64,000 bases of DNA from positions 248,001 through 312,000 of the forward strand of contig NZ_AP025470.1 of the NCBI RefSeq assembly GCF_024347375.1. The letters are read 5' to 3'. Every line of letters begins with the position of its first letter. Position 1 is the first letter of the stretch. Shown here in pieces: positions 40,683 through 49,496 of the stretch. The notes under the pieces are model-generated. The model was not told the DNA's origin and searched no databases. It saw nothing but the letters and a program-made list of their open reading frames with translations. The position numbers and the translations under genes are program-made. This stretch comes from Vibrio coralliirubri. Lineage in GTDB: Bacteria; Pseudomonadota; Gammaproteobacteria; Enterobacterales; Vibrionaceae.

Positions 40683-41894
40683 ATGACAGTGGAAAATAAA
40701 GTAGAACGTAGTCTGTTTAATGAGGTGATGGTGCCTTGTTATAACCCAATGGAAATGATCCCAGTAAAAGGGGAAGGCGCACGCGTTTGGGACCAACAAG
40801 GCCGAGAGTATATCGACTTTGCTGGTGGTATCGCTGTGAGCTGTTTGGGTCACTGTCACCCAGCAATGGTTAATGCTGTTACCGAGCAAGCAAACAAGAT
40901 TTGGCATCTAAGTAACGTGATGACCAACGAACCTGCACTGCGTCTAGCGAAGAAGCTAACCGACGTATGTTTTGCAGAAAAAGTATTCTTTGCCAACTCT
41001 GGCGCAGAAGCGAATGAAGCAGCTTTGAAGCTAGCTCGTCGTTGGGCGGCGGACGTTCACGGTCCTGAGAAATCTGAAATCATTGCATTCAAACAAGGTT
41101 TCCACGGTCGTACTTTCTTTACCGTAACTGTAGGTGGTCAAGAAGCTTACTCTGATGGTTTCGGTCCTAAACCGGGCGATGTTACTCACCTGCCTTACAA
41201 CGATATTGCAGCATTAGAAGCGCACATCTCTGATCGCACTTGTGCAATCATGATGGAACCTCTGCAAGGCGAGGGCGGTATCATCTCGCCAACCTCTGAA
41301 TTCGTGAACACAGTTCGTGAACTGTGTGATAAACACAATGCACTGCTTATTTTTGATGAAGTGCAAACGGGTAATGGCCGTACTGGTAACTTTTACGCTT
41401 ACCAAGGTCTAGGTGTAACACCAGACATCTTGAGCACAGCAAAATCACTGGGTGGTGGTTTCCCTATCGGCGCAATGCTAACAACCTCTGAACTGGCTAC
41501 ACATCTAAAAGTTGGCACACACGGCTCTACTTACGGTGGTAACCCACTGGCGTGTGCTGTTGCAGAAGCGGTTGTTGATGTGGTTAGCCAACCTGAAACA
41601 TTAGCTGGCGTGAAAGAGCGTGAAGCATTGTTCCGTGATGGTCTTACTAAGATTAACGATAAGTACCAAATCTTCAGTGAAGTTCGTGGTAAAGGCCTAC
41701 TACTAGGTGCTGCGCTTAACGAAGAGTGGCAAGGCCGTGCACGTGACGTTTTAGTAGCAGCAGGCGAACAAGGCTTGATGGTACTGGTTGCGGGTGCAAA
41801 CGTGGTTCGTTTCACGCCATCACTGGTTATTACTACACAAGAAATTGAAGAAGGCTTATCAAAACTAGACAAAGCAATCGCTACGCTAGTTTAG
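40683..41894 (+). CDS. argD: Acetylornithine / succinylornithine aminotransferase
   Basis: Class III PLP aminotransferase, 403 residues. It acts in arginine synthesis (N-acetylornithine step) and, as AstC, in the arginine succinyltransferase pathway. Motifs: [44 protein letters not shown], and the PLP lysine in [15 protein letters not shown]. The astA and astD genes directly downstream suggest double duty. AAGGA lies before the ATG. Confidence 0.93.
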   Translation: MTVENKVERSLFNEVMVPCYNPMEMIPVKGEGARVWDQQGREYIDFAGGIAVSCLGHCHPAMVNAVTEQANKIWHLSNVMTNEPALRLAKKLTDVCFAEKVFFANSGAEANEAALKLARRWAADVHGPEKSEIIAFKQGFHGRTFFTVTVGGQEAYSDGFGPKPGDVTHLPYNDIAALEAHISDRTCAIMMEPLQGEGGIISPTSEFVNTVRELCDKHNALLIFDEVQTGNGRTGNFYAYQGLGVTPDILSTAKSLGGGFPIGAMLTTSELATHLKVGTHGSTYGGNPLACAVAEAVVDVVSQPETLAGVKEREALFRDGLTKINDKYQIFSEVRGKGLLLGAALNEEWQGRARDVLVAAGEQGLMVLVAGANVVRFTPSLVITTQEIEEGLSKLDKAIATLV

Positions 41895-41903
41895 CCTGAG
41901 CGG

Positions 41904-41942
41904 CGTCATAGGAATGATCGCCAATAGAGCGATCCCATGACG
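41904..41942 (+). repeat. Imperfect long hairpin after argD
   Basis: Outer CGTCAT / ATGACG and inner GATCGC / GCGATC pairs form one interrupted stem. No T tract; probably an mRNA stability or processing element between argD and astA. Confidence 0.5.
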
Positions 41943-41951
41943 TTCTGCTAA

Positions 41952-41983
41952 AGGCCCAAGCTTCTGGTTTTGGGCCTATTTTG
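41952..41983 (+). terminator. Attenuator-like hairpin between argD and astA
   Basis: Stem AGGCCCAA / TTGGGCCT (41952-41959 with 41970-41977) followed by ATTTTG, ending 19 bp before astA. It would partly separate argD expression from astA-astD, useful if argD is needed for synthesis when catabolism is off (inference). Confidence 0.6.
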
Positions 41984-42001
41984 CATCTGGAGGGAATATT
42001 G

Positions 42002-43021
42002 ATGCTAGTTGTTCGCCCAATAAAATTATCTGATTACGATGCGCTGCATACCTGCGCCGTTGAATCTGGTCACGGATTCACATCTCTTCCGGTTAACGAA
42101 GAACTGTTAACTAACCGTATTACTCACTCTGAATACAGCTTTGCCAAACAAGACGTGACTGAACCCGGTGATGAAGGCTACCTAATGGTTGGCTTTGATA
42201 CCGAAACCGGTGAAGTAGCCGGTACGACAGGCATCGAAGCTTCAATCGGCTGGGATGTCCCGTTCTACTCGTACCACATCAGTAAAGTGGTTCATTCATC
42301 GCAGAAGCTTGGCGTAAATAACGTCGTTAAGCTGCTGACTTTCGGTAATAACTACACCGGATGCAGTGAGATCTGCACACTGTTCTTGCGCCCGGCATTC
42401 CGTGGTGGATTGAATGGTCGTTTGATGTCTAAGTGTCGCTTCTTGATCATGTCTGAGCACCCAGAGCGTTTCTCGAAAACGATTTTTGCTGAGATGCGTG
42501 GCGTATCAGATGCAGAAGGTAACTCTCCTTTTTGGCAATGGCTGCAAGAGCACTTCTTCTCGATTGATTTTACGCTTGCCGATTACCTAACCGGTATTGG
42601 TAAGAAAGGCTTCATTGCAGACCTAATGCCTAAGCTGCCTATCTACGTGAACCTACTGAGCAAAGAAGCTCAAGCGGTGATCGGAGAGGTACATGACAAT
42701 ACGCGCCCTGCACTTAAGTTGCTGGAACGTGAAGGCTTCACCAACCGTGGTTATGTCGACATTTTTGATGCAGGCCCAACGGTTGAGTGTGATCTAAGAA
42801 ACATCGAATCTGTGCGTTACTCAATTCGAGCGCAGGTTCAAATTGCAGAGCACTCAAGCTCTAAAGACTTCCTAATTGGGAATACCTCATTTGAGAACTT
42901 CCGCGCAGTAGCCGCGAAAGGCGCGTATGACCAAGCAAGCGACACAGTGATTTTATCATCTGAAGTAGCAAGCGCTCTTGAAGTAAAAGAAGGCGAATTC
43001 GTTCGCATGTTGGCTCAGTAA
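42002..43021 (+). CDS. astA: Arginine N-succinyltransferase AstA
   Basis: First step of the ammonia-producing arginine succinyltransferase pathway: arginine plus succinyl-CoA. 339 residues with MLVVRPIKLSDYDALHTCA, HISKVVHSSQKLGV, CTLFLRPAFRGGLNGRLMSKCRF and HDNTRPALKLLEREGF. The ATG at 42002 follows GGAGGG; the in-frame TTG at 41981 was rejected. astD follows 39 bp later. Confidence 0.95.
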   Translation: MLVVRPIKLSDYDALHTCAVESGHGFTSLPVNEELLTNRITHSEYSFAKQDVTEPGDEGYLMVGFDTETGEVAGTTGIEASIGWDVPFYSYHISKVVHSSQKLGVNNVVKLLTFGNNYTGCSEICTLFLRPAFRGGLNGRLMSKCRFLIMSEHPERFSKTIFAEMRGVSDAEGNSPFWQWLQEHFFSIDFTLADYLTGIGKKGFIADLMPKLPIYVNLLSKEAQAVIGEVHDNTRPALKLLEREGFTNRGYVDIFDAGPTVECDLRNIESVRYSIRAQVQIAEHSSSKDFLIGNTSFENFRAVAAKGAYDQASDTVILSSEVASALEVKEGEFVRMLAQ

Positions 43022-43060
43022 GAGCGGCGATTATCTGTCGAAGATTTTAAGGATAGAAGT

Positions 43061-44518
43061 ATGACTCAGTGGATAGCAGGACAGTGGGTGGCAGGTCAAG
43101 GTGACGCCATGACATCAGTAAGCCCATACAACAATGAAGTAGTGTGGCAGGGTGATAGCGCAACACCAGCACAGGTTGAATCTGCAGTAGCAGCAGCTCG
43201 TGAAGCCTTCTTGGTTTGGAAAAAACTGAGCTTTGCAGAGCGTGAAGCGATCGTGTTGAACTTTGCTGAGAAAGTTAAAGAGAACAGCGAAGAAATCGCA
43301 CAAATTATCGCGAAAGAGACGGGTAAACCGATTTGGGAAACTCGCACTGAAGCGGGCGCAATGGCAGGCAAGATTGCTATCTCAATCCGCGCTTATCATG
43401 AGCGTACCGGTGAAGCTTCTCGTGAAGCGGCAGGCAACCAGATTGTACTGCGTCACCGTCCATTAGGCGTGATGGCAGTATTTGGCCCTTATAACTTCCC
43501 AGGTCACCTACCAAACGGTCATATTGTTCCTGCGCTGCTATCGGGTAATACCGTGGTATTTAAGCCTTCAGAGCAGACACCTTGGACGGGTGAGTTTGCG
43601 ATGAAGCTATGGCAAGAAGCGGGTCTTCCTGCTGGCGTAATCAACCTAGTACAAGGCGCTAAAGAGACAGGTATCGCACTAGCCGATGCTAAAGGTCTTG
43701 ATGGCGTGCTGTTCACAGGTAGTGCAAATACCGGTCATATCCTTCACCGTCAATTCGCGGGCCAACCGGGTAAGATGCTAGCGCTAGAGATGGGTGGTAA
43801 TAACCCTATGGTGATCAGTGACCAATTTGGTGATGCTGACGCGACGGTTTATACCATTATTCAATCGGCTTTCATCAGTGCGGGTCAACGTTGTACATGT
43901 GCACGTCGCCTGTATGTGCCTGTTGGAGAGAAGGGCGATCTGCTTCTAGATAAACTGGTCGCAGCCACACAAAAGATTCGTGTTGATCAGCCATTCGCTG
44001 AACCAGCACCCTTCATGGGTCCTCAGATCTCTGAAGCTGCGGCTAAGTTCATTCTGGACGCGCAAGCGAATCTGCAATCGTTAGGTGGAGTCAGCCTAGT
44101 AGAAGCAAAAGCGGGTCAAGCGGCGTTTGTTTCTCCGGGTATTATCGACGCAACCAACATTGCTGAGCTGCCGGATGAAGAGTACTTCGGTCCATTGCTA
44201 CAAGTGGTTCGTTACCAGTCACTAGAGCAAGCAGTTGAACTAGCTAACGACACGCGTTTTGGTTTGTCTGCGGGTCTTGTATCAACAGACGATTCAGAAT
44301 GGGAATACTTCGTTGACCATATCCGTGCGGGTATTGTTAACCGTAACCGTCAGCTAACAGGCGCAAGTGGTGATGCACCATTTGGTGGTCCAGGTGCTTC
44401 GGGCAACCTACGCCCAAGTGCTTACTATGCGGCGGACTACTGTGCTTACCCTATGGCTTCAATGGAAGGTGGCGAAACTCAACTTCCAGCAACGTTTAGC
44501 CCAGGTATTGAGCTTTAA
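43061..44518 (+). CDS. astD: N-succinylglutamate 5-semialdehyde dehydrogenase AstD
   Basis: NAD-dependent aldehyde dehydrogenase giving N-succinylglutamate. 485 residues with [16 protein letters not shown] (N-oxyanion region), [10 protein letters not shown], catalytic Glu in ALEMGGNNP and catalytic Cys in [13 protein letters not shown]. astB and astE, needed for the complete pathway, are not in this window. Confidence 0.95.
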   Translation: MTQWIAGQWVAGQGDAMTSVSPYNNEVVWQGDSATPAQVESAVAAAREAFLVWKKLSFAEREAIVLNFAEKVKENSEEIAQIIAKETGKPIWETRTEAGAMAGKIAISIRAYHERTGEASREAAGNQIVLRHRPLGVMAVFGPYNFPGHLPNGHIVPALLSGNTVVFKPSEQTPWTGEFAMKLWQEAGLPAGVINLVQGAKETGIALADAKGLDGVLFTGSANTGHILHRQFAGQPGKMLALEMGGNNPMVISDQFGDADATVYTIIQSAFISAGQRCTCARRLYVPVGEKGDLLLDKLVAATQKIRVDQPFAEPAPFMGPQISEAAAKFILDAQANLQSLGGVSLVEAKAGQAAFVSPGIIDATNIAELPDEEYFGPLLQVVRYQSLEQAVELANDTRFGLSAGLVSTDDSEWEYFVDHIRAGIVNRNRQLTGASGDAPFGGPGASGNLRPSAYYAADYCAYPMASMEGGETQLPATFSPGIEL

Positions 44519-44560
44519 ATTAGGCTAATGAGCATTAGTCTCATGCGTTAAGCTTGAAAT

Positions 44561-44589
44561 AGGGAAGTGGTGTTATCGCTTCCCTTTTC
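44561..44589 (+). terminator. Terminator-like hairpin after astD
   Basis: Stem AGGGAAG / CTTCCCT followed by TTTTCC, about 40 bp after the astD stop. It suggests the DUF1338 gene may be transcribed at least partly on its own. Confidence 0.6.
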
Positions 44590-44731
44590 CATCACGTCCG
44601 ACACCTAGATTGGACGGTAGATAATAATAGAAAAAGTATGTCACAGGCTGATGGCTGCTGACTCTGTGTCTCAGCCTCTCCCTTTCTAATCCAAATTACT
44701 AGCTTGCTAGAACCTCTGACAAGGAGTCACC

Positions 44732-45523
44732 ATGACGCCCGATCTACTCTTTAAATCACTTTGGGACGATTACATTCACAGGCTTTGTCCATCGGCTGAG
44801 AAAGTGCATCACTTGCTGAAAGAAGACGAAGCGCTGATTAATGATCACATTGCACTGCGAACTTTCAATGTTGCTCCTTTGGGTATTGAAACACTAGCGA
44901 AGCCTTTCCTTGAATTAGGCTACAAGGCGTGTGGCGACTACTTGTTTGAGAGCAAGAAGTTAGTGGCTAAACATTACGAGCACCCAGATCCAAAACAACC
45001 AAAAGTGTTCATTAGTGAGTTGAAGGTAGAAGAGTGTTCAAGTGACTTGCAACAGATCGTTGCTAAGTTGGTTGAGCAAGTGGACGCAAGTAAGCTTCAA
45101 GGTCATGAATTCTTGTTTGGCGGTCGTCTTTGGGGTTTGAGCTTCGCTGATTTCCAAGTGCTCGCAAAAGAGAGCGAATACGCGTCTTGGCTCGCGGCTC
45201 ATGGATATGGTGCTAACCACTTTACGGTGAGTGTGAATCAGCTAAATAACTTCGATGAAGTGCAGGCCGTGAATGACTACTTGAGCGAGTCGGGCTTCAC
45301 GATCAATGCATCTGGCGGTCAGGTTAAAGGCTCTCCAGAGGTCTTATTAGAGCAATCATCAACAATGGCAGACAAAGTCCCAGTTTCATTTGTTGAAGGC
45401 AATGAGATGATTCCTGGCGGCTTCTATGAGTTCGCTAAGCGTTATGCGATGGCCAACGGTGAGCTTTACACTGGTTTTGTTGCAGCATCAGCTGATAAAA
45501 TCTTTGAGAGCACCAACGGTTAA
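44732..45523 (+). CDS. DUF1338 / HglS-family Fe(II) dioxygenase-like enzyme
   Basis: 263-residue member of DUF1338. Characterised members (Pseudomonas HglS) convert 2-oxoadipate to D-2-hydroxyglutarate with Fe(II) and O2, in a vicinal-oxygen-chelate-like fold. Candidate metal ligands are H39 (NDHIALRTFN), H163 (GYGANHFTVSVN) and E233 (PGGFYEFAKRY); R43 lies in the usual HxALRTF segment. At about 260 residues it is shorter than HglS (over 400). It stands 213 bp after astD, with a hairpin between. Substrate unknown here; a role near arginine or 2-oxo-acid catabolism is inference. AAGGAG precedes the ATG. Confidence 0.82.
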   Translation: MTPDLLFKSLWDDYIHRLCPSAEKVHHLLKEDEALINDHIALRTFNVAPLGIETLAKPFLELGYKACGDYLFESKKLVAKHYEHPDPKQPKVFISELKVEECSSDLQQIVAKLVEQVDASKLQGHEFLFGGRLWGLSFADFQVLAKESEYASWLAAHGYGANHFTVSVNQLNNFDEVQAVNDYLSESGFTINASGGQVKGSPEVLLEQSSTMADKVPVSFVEGNEMIPGGFYEFAKRYAMANGELYTGFVAASADKIFESTNG

Positions 45524-45641
45524 AGAAAGATACCAGAACGGACTTTACCCTAGAGATTCGAGTACGCTTCGCTTCGAAGAAGTTTACAAATAGGATTTTG
45601 TGAGTTCTTCTCGCATCTGCTCTATAGATCTTCAGAAAACA

Positions 45642-45674
45642 AAAAAGCCACCAAATTCGCATTTGGTGGCTTTC
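45642..45674. terminator. Bidirectional terminator between DUF1338 gene and crp
   Basis: Perfect 13-bp stem AAAGCCACCAAAT / ATTTGGTGGCTTT with a four-base loop. The minus-strand reading ends in six T and serves crp. Confidence 0.9.
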
Positions 45675-45699
45675 AAATTTTTGGCTCAGTTAATCGAGA

Positions 45700-46332
45700 T
45701 TAACGAGTGCCGTATACCACGATAGTTTTACCGTGTGCAGAAATTAGGTTCTGCTCTTCTAGCATCTTCAAGATACGACCTACTGTCTCACGAGAACAAC
45801 CAACAATCTGGCCAATCTCTTGACGAGTGATCTTGATTTGCATGCCGTCAGGGTGAGTCATTGCATCTGGCTGTTTCGCTAGGTTTAGTAGCGTTTGAGC
45901 GATACGACCTGTTACGTCAAGGAACGCTAAGTCACCAACCTTTTGGCTAGTTACTTGTAGACGGTTTGCCATTTGCGCTGAAAGGCGCATTAGGATATCT
46001 GGGTTCACTTGGATAAGTTGACGGAATTTCTTGAAAGAAATCTCAGCTACTTCACAAGGAGATTTAGCACGAACCCAAGCTGTACGCTCTTGGTCTTCTT
46101 CGAACAAGCCAAGCTCACCGATGAAGTCGCCTTGGTTTAGGTAAGAAAGAATCATTTCCTTACCTTCTTCGTCTTTGATAAGAACTGCCACAGAACCTTT
46201 AACGATGTAGTACAAGGTTTCTGCCTTTTCACCAGCATGAATCAAAGTACTTTTTGAAGGGTACTTATGAATATGACAGTGTGAAAGGAACCACTCTAAT
46301 GTTGGATCGGTTTGAGGTTTACCTAGAACCAT
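45700..46332 (-). CDS. crp: cAMP receptor protein CRP
   Basis: Global regulator of carbon use, and in vibrios also of competence, biofilm and virulence. 210 residues: cAMP-binding beta-roll (about 1-130) with [20 protein letters not shown] phosphate-binding cassette, and C-terminal HTH (about 140-205) with [24 protein letters not shown] cut by the recognition helix ([10 protein letters not shown]). Near-identical to E. coli CRP in these motifs. A CRP-like site lies upstream. Confidence 0.97.
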   Translation of the reverse strand: MVLGKPQTDPTLEWFLSHCHIHKYPSKSTLIHAGEKAETLYYIVKGSVAVLIKDEEGKEMILSYLNQGDFIGELGLFEEDQERTAWVRAKSPCEVAEISFKKFRQLIQVNPDILMRLSAQMANRLQVTSQKVGDLAFLDVTGRIAQTLLNLAKQPDAMTHPDGMQIKITRQEIGQIVGCSRETVGRILKMLEEQNLISAHGKTIVVYGTR

Positions 46333-46522
46333 AATATCTCACTTCCTCTGCAGGGTATGCTTGCCGCTTTCCGTATTTTAGCTAAGCCTGGATTGACTTG
46401 TAGGATAAGAGCACTCGTTGAGTGCTGCAAGCTATCTTGTGTTTCGTTTAAGAATAGTATCCTTTTTCAGGTACTATTTCTTGATTTTAATCGTGACCAA
46501 GCTACGATTTTTTACGCAAAAT

Positions 46523-46538
46523 TGTGCACATGATCACG
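46523..46538 (-). promoter_or_regulatory. Probable CRP-binding site upstream of crp
   Basis: TGTGC-N6-TCACG matches the consensus TGTGA-N6-TCACA at 8 of 10 positions, about 190 bp before the crp ATG. It lies close to the 3' end of prkB (46572). Autoregulation of crp is known in E. coli; here it is inferred. An inverted repeat AATAGTA-N12-TACTATT (46453-46478) lies between site and gene. Confidence 0.55.
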
Positions 46539-46571
46539 GTATGAAAAGTAATCAACCAGAATGTCGTTTTG

Positions 46572-47441
46572 TTAACCTATTTTTCCGGTTTCGATGAGTT
46601 GTTGCAGGATTGGCCTCACAATGAGCTCCATAGCAAAACTCATCTTGCCGCCTGGCACCACTAGCGTGTTATGACGAGACATAAACGAGCCATCAATCAT
46701 AGCCAGAAGGTAGGGGAAATCGACGTTTTTGATGCCACGCAAACGTATAACTACGAAGCTTTCGTCTAAACTTGGAATCCCTTTGGCGTTGAGTGGGTTC
46801 GATGTATCTACGGTTGGAACACGCTGAAAGTTGATGTGAGTGCGCGAAAATTGCGGGGTAATGTAGTTAAGATAATCATCCATTGAACGAACAATGGAGT
46901 CCATTACGGCTTCGCGTGAGTGGCCACGATCGCGGGTGTCACGAACGAATTTTTGAATCCACTCTAGGTTTACGATAGGTACCATGCCGATCAGCAAATC
47001 GACGTGTTGAGAAACGTTAATGTCGCCATCAACCACACCGCCGTGCAGGCCTTCGTAAAACATCACATCGGAATTTTCAGGGATCTCTTGCCATGGCGTG
47101 AAGGTGCCCGGCATTTGATTGTAAGGCACGGCTTCATCGAAGGTGTGCAGGTAGCTTCGTACTTTACCTGTGCCTTCGTTACCATATTTACGGAAGAACT
47201 CTTCTAGCGCACCAAAATCGTTGGCTTGTGGACCAAAGTAGCTGATGTGCTTACCTTGCTCGCGCGCTTTACGGATCTCGACATCCATCTCTGGGCGAGT
47301 GAAACGATGGAAACTATCCCCTTCAACCCAAGCAGCCTTCACGTCCATCATATTGAACATTTTACGGAAGGCTTCTGAGGTGGTGGTGGTGCCGGCTCCA
47401 GATGAACCCGTCACCGCAATAATTGGATGTTTAGCGGACAT
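46572..47441 (-). CDS. prkB: Phosphoribulokinase-family protein PrkB
   Basis: 289-residue P-loop kinase of the PRK/uridine kinase superfamily. Walker A is VTGSSGAGTTTTSEAF (10-25), and EGDSFHRFTRPEMDVEIRKA and MFYEGLHGGVV are characteristic. E. coli has the same gene beside crp; its true substrate there is not established, and no Rubisco is seen here, so a Calvin-cycle role is unlikely. It is co-oriented with crp, 239 bp upstream. Confidence 0.92.
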   Translation of the reverse strand: MSAKHPIIAVTGSSGAGTTTTSEAFRKMFNMMDVKAAWVEGDSFHRFTRPEMDVEIRKAREQGKHISYFGPQANDFGALEEFFRKYGNEGTGKVRSYLHTFDEAVPYNQMPGTFTPWQEIPENSDVMFYEGLHGGVVDGDINVSQHVDLLIGMVPIVNLEWIQKFVRDTRDRGHSREAVMDSIVRSMDDYLNYITPQFSRTHINFQRVPTVDTSNPLNAKGIPSLDESFVVIRLRGIKNVDFPYLLAMIDGSFMSRHNTLVVPGGKMSFAMELIVRPILQQLIETGKIG

Positions 47442-47518
47442 GACAACCCTTGTCTTTTGAGTAACTTACTTGTTAGCAATCGTTTACCACTATAACACGG
47501 CTCCTTTATGAGCGCAGC

Positions 47519-47731
47519 TTAGAAGCGTTTTGTGACCTGAATATCAACGGTTTCATGGAGCTCAGAAAACACAATGCTGACTTCTCCTGAAGCTAATTGA
47601 TGTTTCACTTGGTCAATCTTGTTTTGCAGTGAAACCTCTACGTCGCCGTAGTCTGTGCCTTCACGCAGCACGAACTCTTTGATGAGGTTTTCCAGTGTCT
47701 CTGGTGCAATGTCTTGCCATGGGATGATCAT
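47519..47731 (-). CDS. yheU: YheU family protein
   Basis: 70 residues with the conserved start [20 protein letters not shown] and [12 protein letters not shown], and the C-terminal [12 protein letters not shown] small cytoplasmic protein of unknown function, conserved between yheT and prkB in gammaproteobacteria, as here. Confidence 0.92.
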   Translation of the reverse strand: MIIPWQDIAPETLENLIKEFVLREGTDYGDVEVSLQNKIDQVKHQLASGEVSIVFSELHETVDIQVTKRF

Positions 47732-47826
47732 AAATACTTCTCTCTTTTATGTTCATAAATAGGTTTATTGATGTAGAAATACGTGTGCTTAGTAATGTTT
47801 TGCTTCTATTTACTAAGGCTCGGTCA

Positions 47827-48819
47827 TTATGCCGAATCTTGGATACTTTCATAGTAGGCAGGCAAGGCTTCTTCTAACCAAAACCTTGGCTTGAGTGTGT
47901 TGCCAGTAATAAACCCCACATGGCCGCCTTTTTGAAACAGTCGATAGTCGATGTTATCGGGCAGAACGAACTTTGGGATCACATCATCGGTCATGAAAGG
48001 GTCGTCTTTGGCATGAATGATCTGAGTCGGTAGTTTGATCTTATTGAGCTTAGGCAGCGCAGAACATTGCGCATAATAATCTTGGGCATTTTTGAAGCCG
48101 TGCAGAGGCGCAGTGATTCGTTCATCAAACTCATACAGTTTGGTGATGTTCTTGATGGCTTCAGCGGTGATGCCAAGTTTTTCCTGTAGCAGGTTAACCT
48201 TTTTTAGCGCATTCGATTTTAGAGAGTTGAGCAGGTACTTCTTATAGAGTTTGGAGAAACCGCGCTCAATGCGACTAGAGCAACACGCTAAGTCAAAAGG
48301 AGCTGATACGATGGTCGCCGCCGACAGCAATGGGTCGTCTGCGTACTCAGCCAAATAGTTCGCCAGCATGTTTCCACCTAAAGAGATGCCAACCGCAACC
48401 TTAGGGTTATTCGGAAACTGGGCGTGCAGGTGTCTTAGGAAAAAGCGTGCATCTTCGACTTCCCCTGAATGGTAAGCGCGAGCCAGGCGATTGGGTTTTC
48501 CGCTGCAGCCTCTGAAGTGCATCATCACTGAGAGCCAACCATCTTTAGCAAACGCATTCATTAATCCATTGGCGTAAGGGCTCTCAAAGCTGCCTTCTAG
48601 ACCGTGGAATAGAACGAATATCGGCTTGCTACTGCGATCATTATTATTTGAGGTGTCACCGTCTGGTGATTCGCTCCAAGCAAGATCAAGAAAGTCACCA
48701 TCGGGTGTTTCTAAGGTTTGCCAGTGAGGATGAAACAGCGCCTGCTTTCTAATAAACCGTGGCACTAAGGTTTGTAAGTGCGGATTAGAGAGACCAGCGG
48801 CTGCGGTAAATATTGTCAT
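47827..48819 (-). CDS. yheT: YheT-family alpha/beta hydrolase
   Basis: 330-residue putative hydrolase of the AB-hydrolase/LACT2 group. Oxyanion segment VLFHGLEGSFESPYANGL, nucleophile elbow VGISLGGNMLANYL (Ser), and catalytic Asp-His in HAKDDPFMTDDVIP and GGHVGFI. The start at 48819 (MTIFTAAAGLSNPHLQTL) agrees with the family; a GTG 63 bp upstream has no ribosome site. Natural substrate unknown. Conserved neighbour of yheU. Confidence 0.9.
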   Translation of the reverse strand: MTIFTAAAGLSNPHLQTLVPRFIRKQALFHPHWQTLETPDGDFLDLAWSESPDGDTSNNNDRSSKPIFVLFHGLEGSFESPYANGLMNAFAKDGWLSVMMHFRGCSGKPNRLARAYHSGEVEDARFFLRHLHAQFPNNPKVAVGISLGGNMLANYLAEYADDPLLSAATIVSAPFDLACCSSRIERGFSKLYKKYLLNSLKSNALKKVNLLQEKLGITAEAIKNITKLYEFDERITAPLHGFKNAQDYYAQCSALPKLNKIKLPTQIIHAKDDPFMTDDVIPKFVLPDNIDYRLFQKGGHVGFITGNTLKPRFWLEEALPAYYESIQDSA

Positions 48820-49025
48820 AAAAACGATCCATGCTTCTTTTATGGGCTTTGGTAAATGTCGTATTTGTAACAGAACGCCCACGTTTTTATTTGAGCTTGG
48901 TTGATTCTCGGCATAAGCGCAAGGCTTTCACTTATACGAGATACAAAAACAGGCTATGGGTAACCGGTTGAATAATATCAAAGTTAAGCTTGGATCTTGA
49001 TGGAATAAAAAGGAAAGAGAACGAG

Positions 49026-49496
49026 CTAGGGCTGTGGTGCTGGTTCAGAAAAAGCGTCGTAGAGGTTTTCTGCCCCTAATAAACGACAGTACTGAAAAGC
49101 GAGCGGTGATTGCTGATTAGCGTACAGTTGTAGGGAGTTAATACAGTCGACAAGATCGGATTGTTGTTGCTTCTCAAGCTGTAACTCAAACTGCAAGGCT
49201 TCACGGTATAGTGAGTCGACAACGTGCGCTTTGAGATGTTTACGCAGCTCTCTATAACTATGAAGCAGGGTTTCAGAGCGGCTCAAGCACTGTTGAACCT
49301 TGTGCCACTCTTCTTCAGCAAAAGACAATTGCTGCTCATCAAGCCATTTGAGAAGCAGCAGTAGATTGACGTTGCCGTGAAACTGGTTTTGCAAAGCTAG
49401 GCACGCATCCTTTACACCGCGCACACTGTAATACTGAAGGCTAAATTGCCATAGTCGTTCCAGTGTTAGTGATATTGGGGCGTGCTCTGGGCTCAT
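49026..49496 (-). CDS. TIGR02444 / DUF2390 family protein
   Basis: 156 residues, mainly helical, without signal peptide or membrane segment: WQFSLQYYSVRGVKDACLA and NVNLLLLLKWLDEQQLSF at the N-terminus are the recognisable family parts. Function unknown. Its ATG overlaps the stop of yheS by four bases, so the two are translationally coupled. Family assignment is from recall. Confidence 0.82.
   Translation of the reverse strand: MSPEHAPISLTLERLWQFSLQYYSVRGVKDACLALQNQFHGNVNLLLLLKWLDEQQLSFAEEEWHKVQQCLSRSETLLHSYRELRKHLKAHVVDSLYREALQFELQLEKQQQSDLVDCINSLQLYANQQSPLAFQYCRLLGAENLYDAFSEPAPQP

Noticed and set aside
46572..47441. Calvin-cycle phosphoribulokinase
   Set aside because: The protein is the PrkB type found beside crp in heterotrophic gammaproteobacteria, and no Rubisco or Calvin genes are in view.
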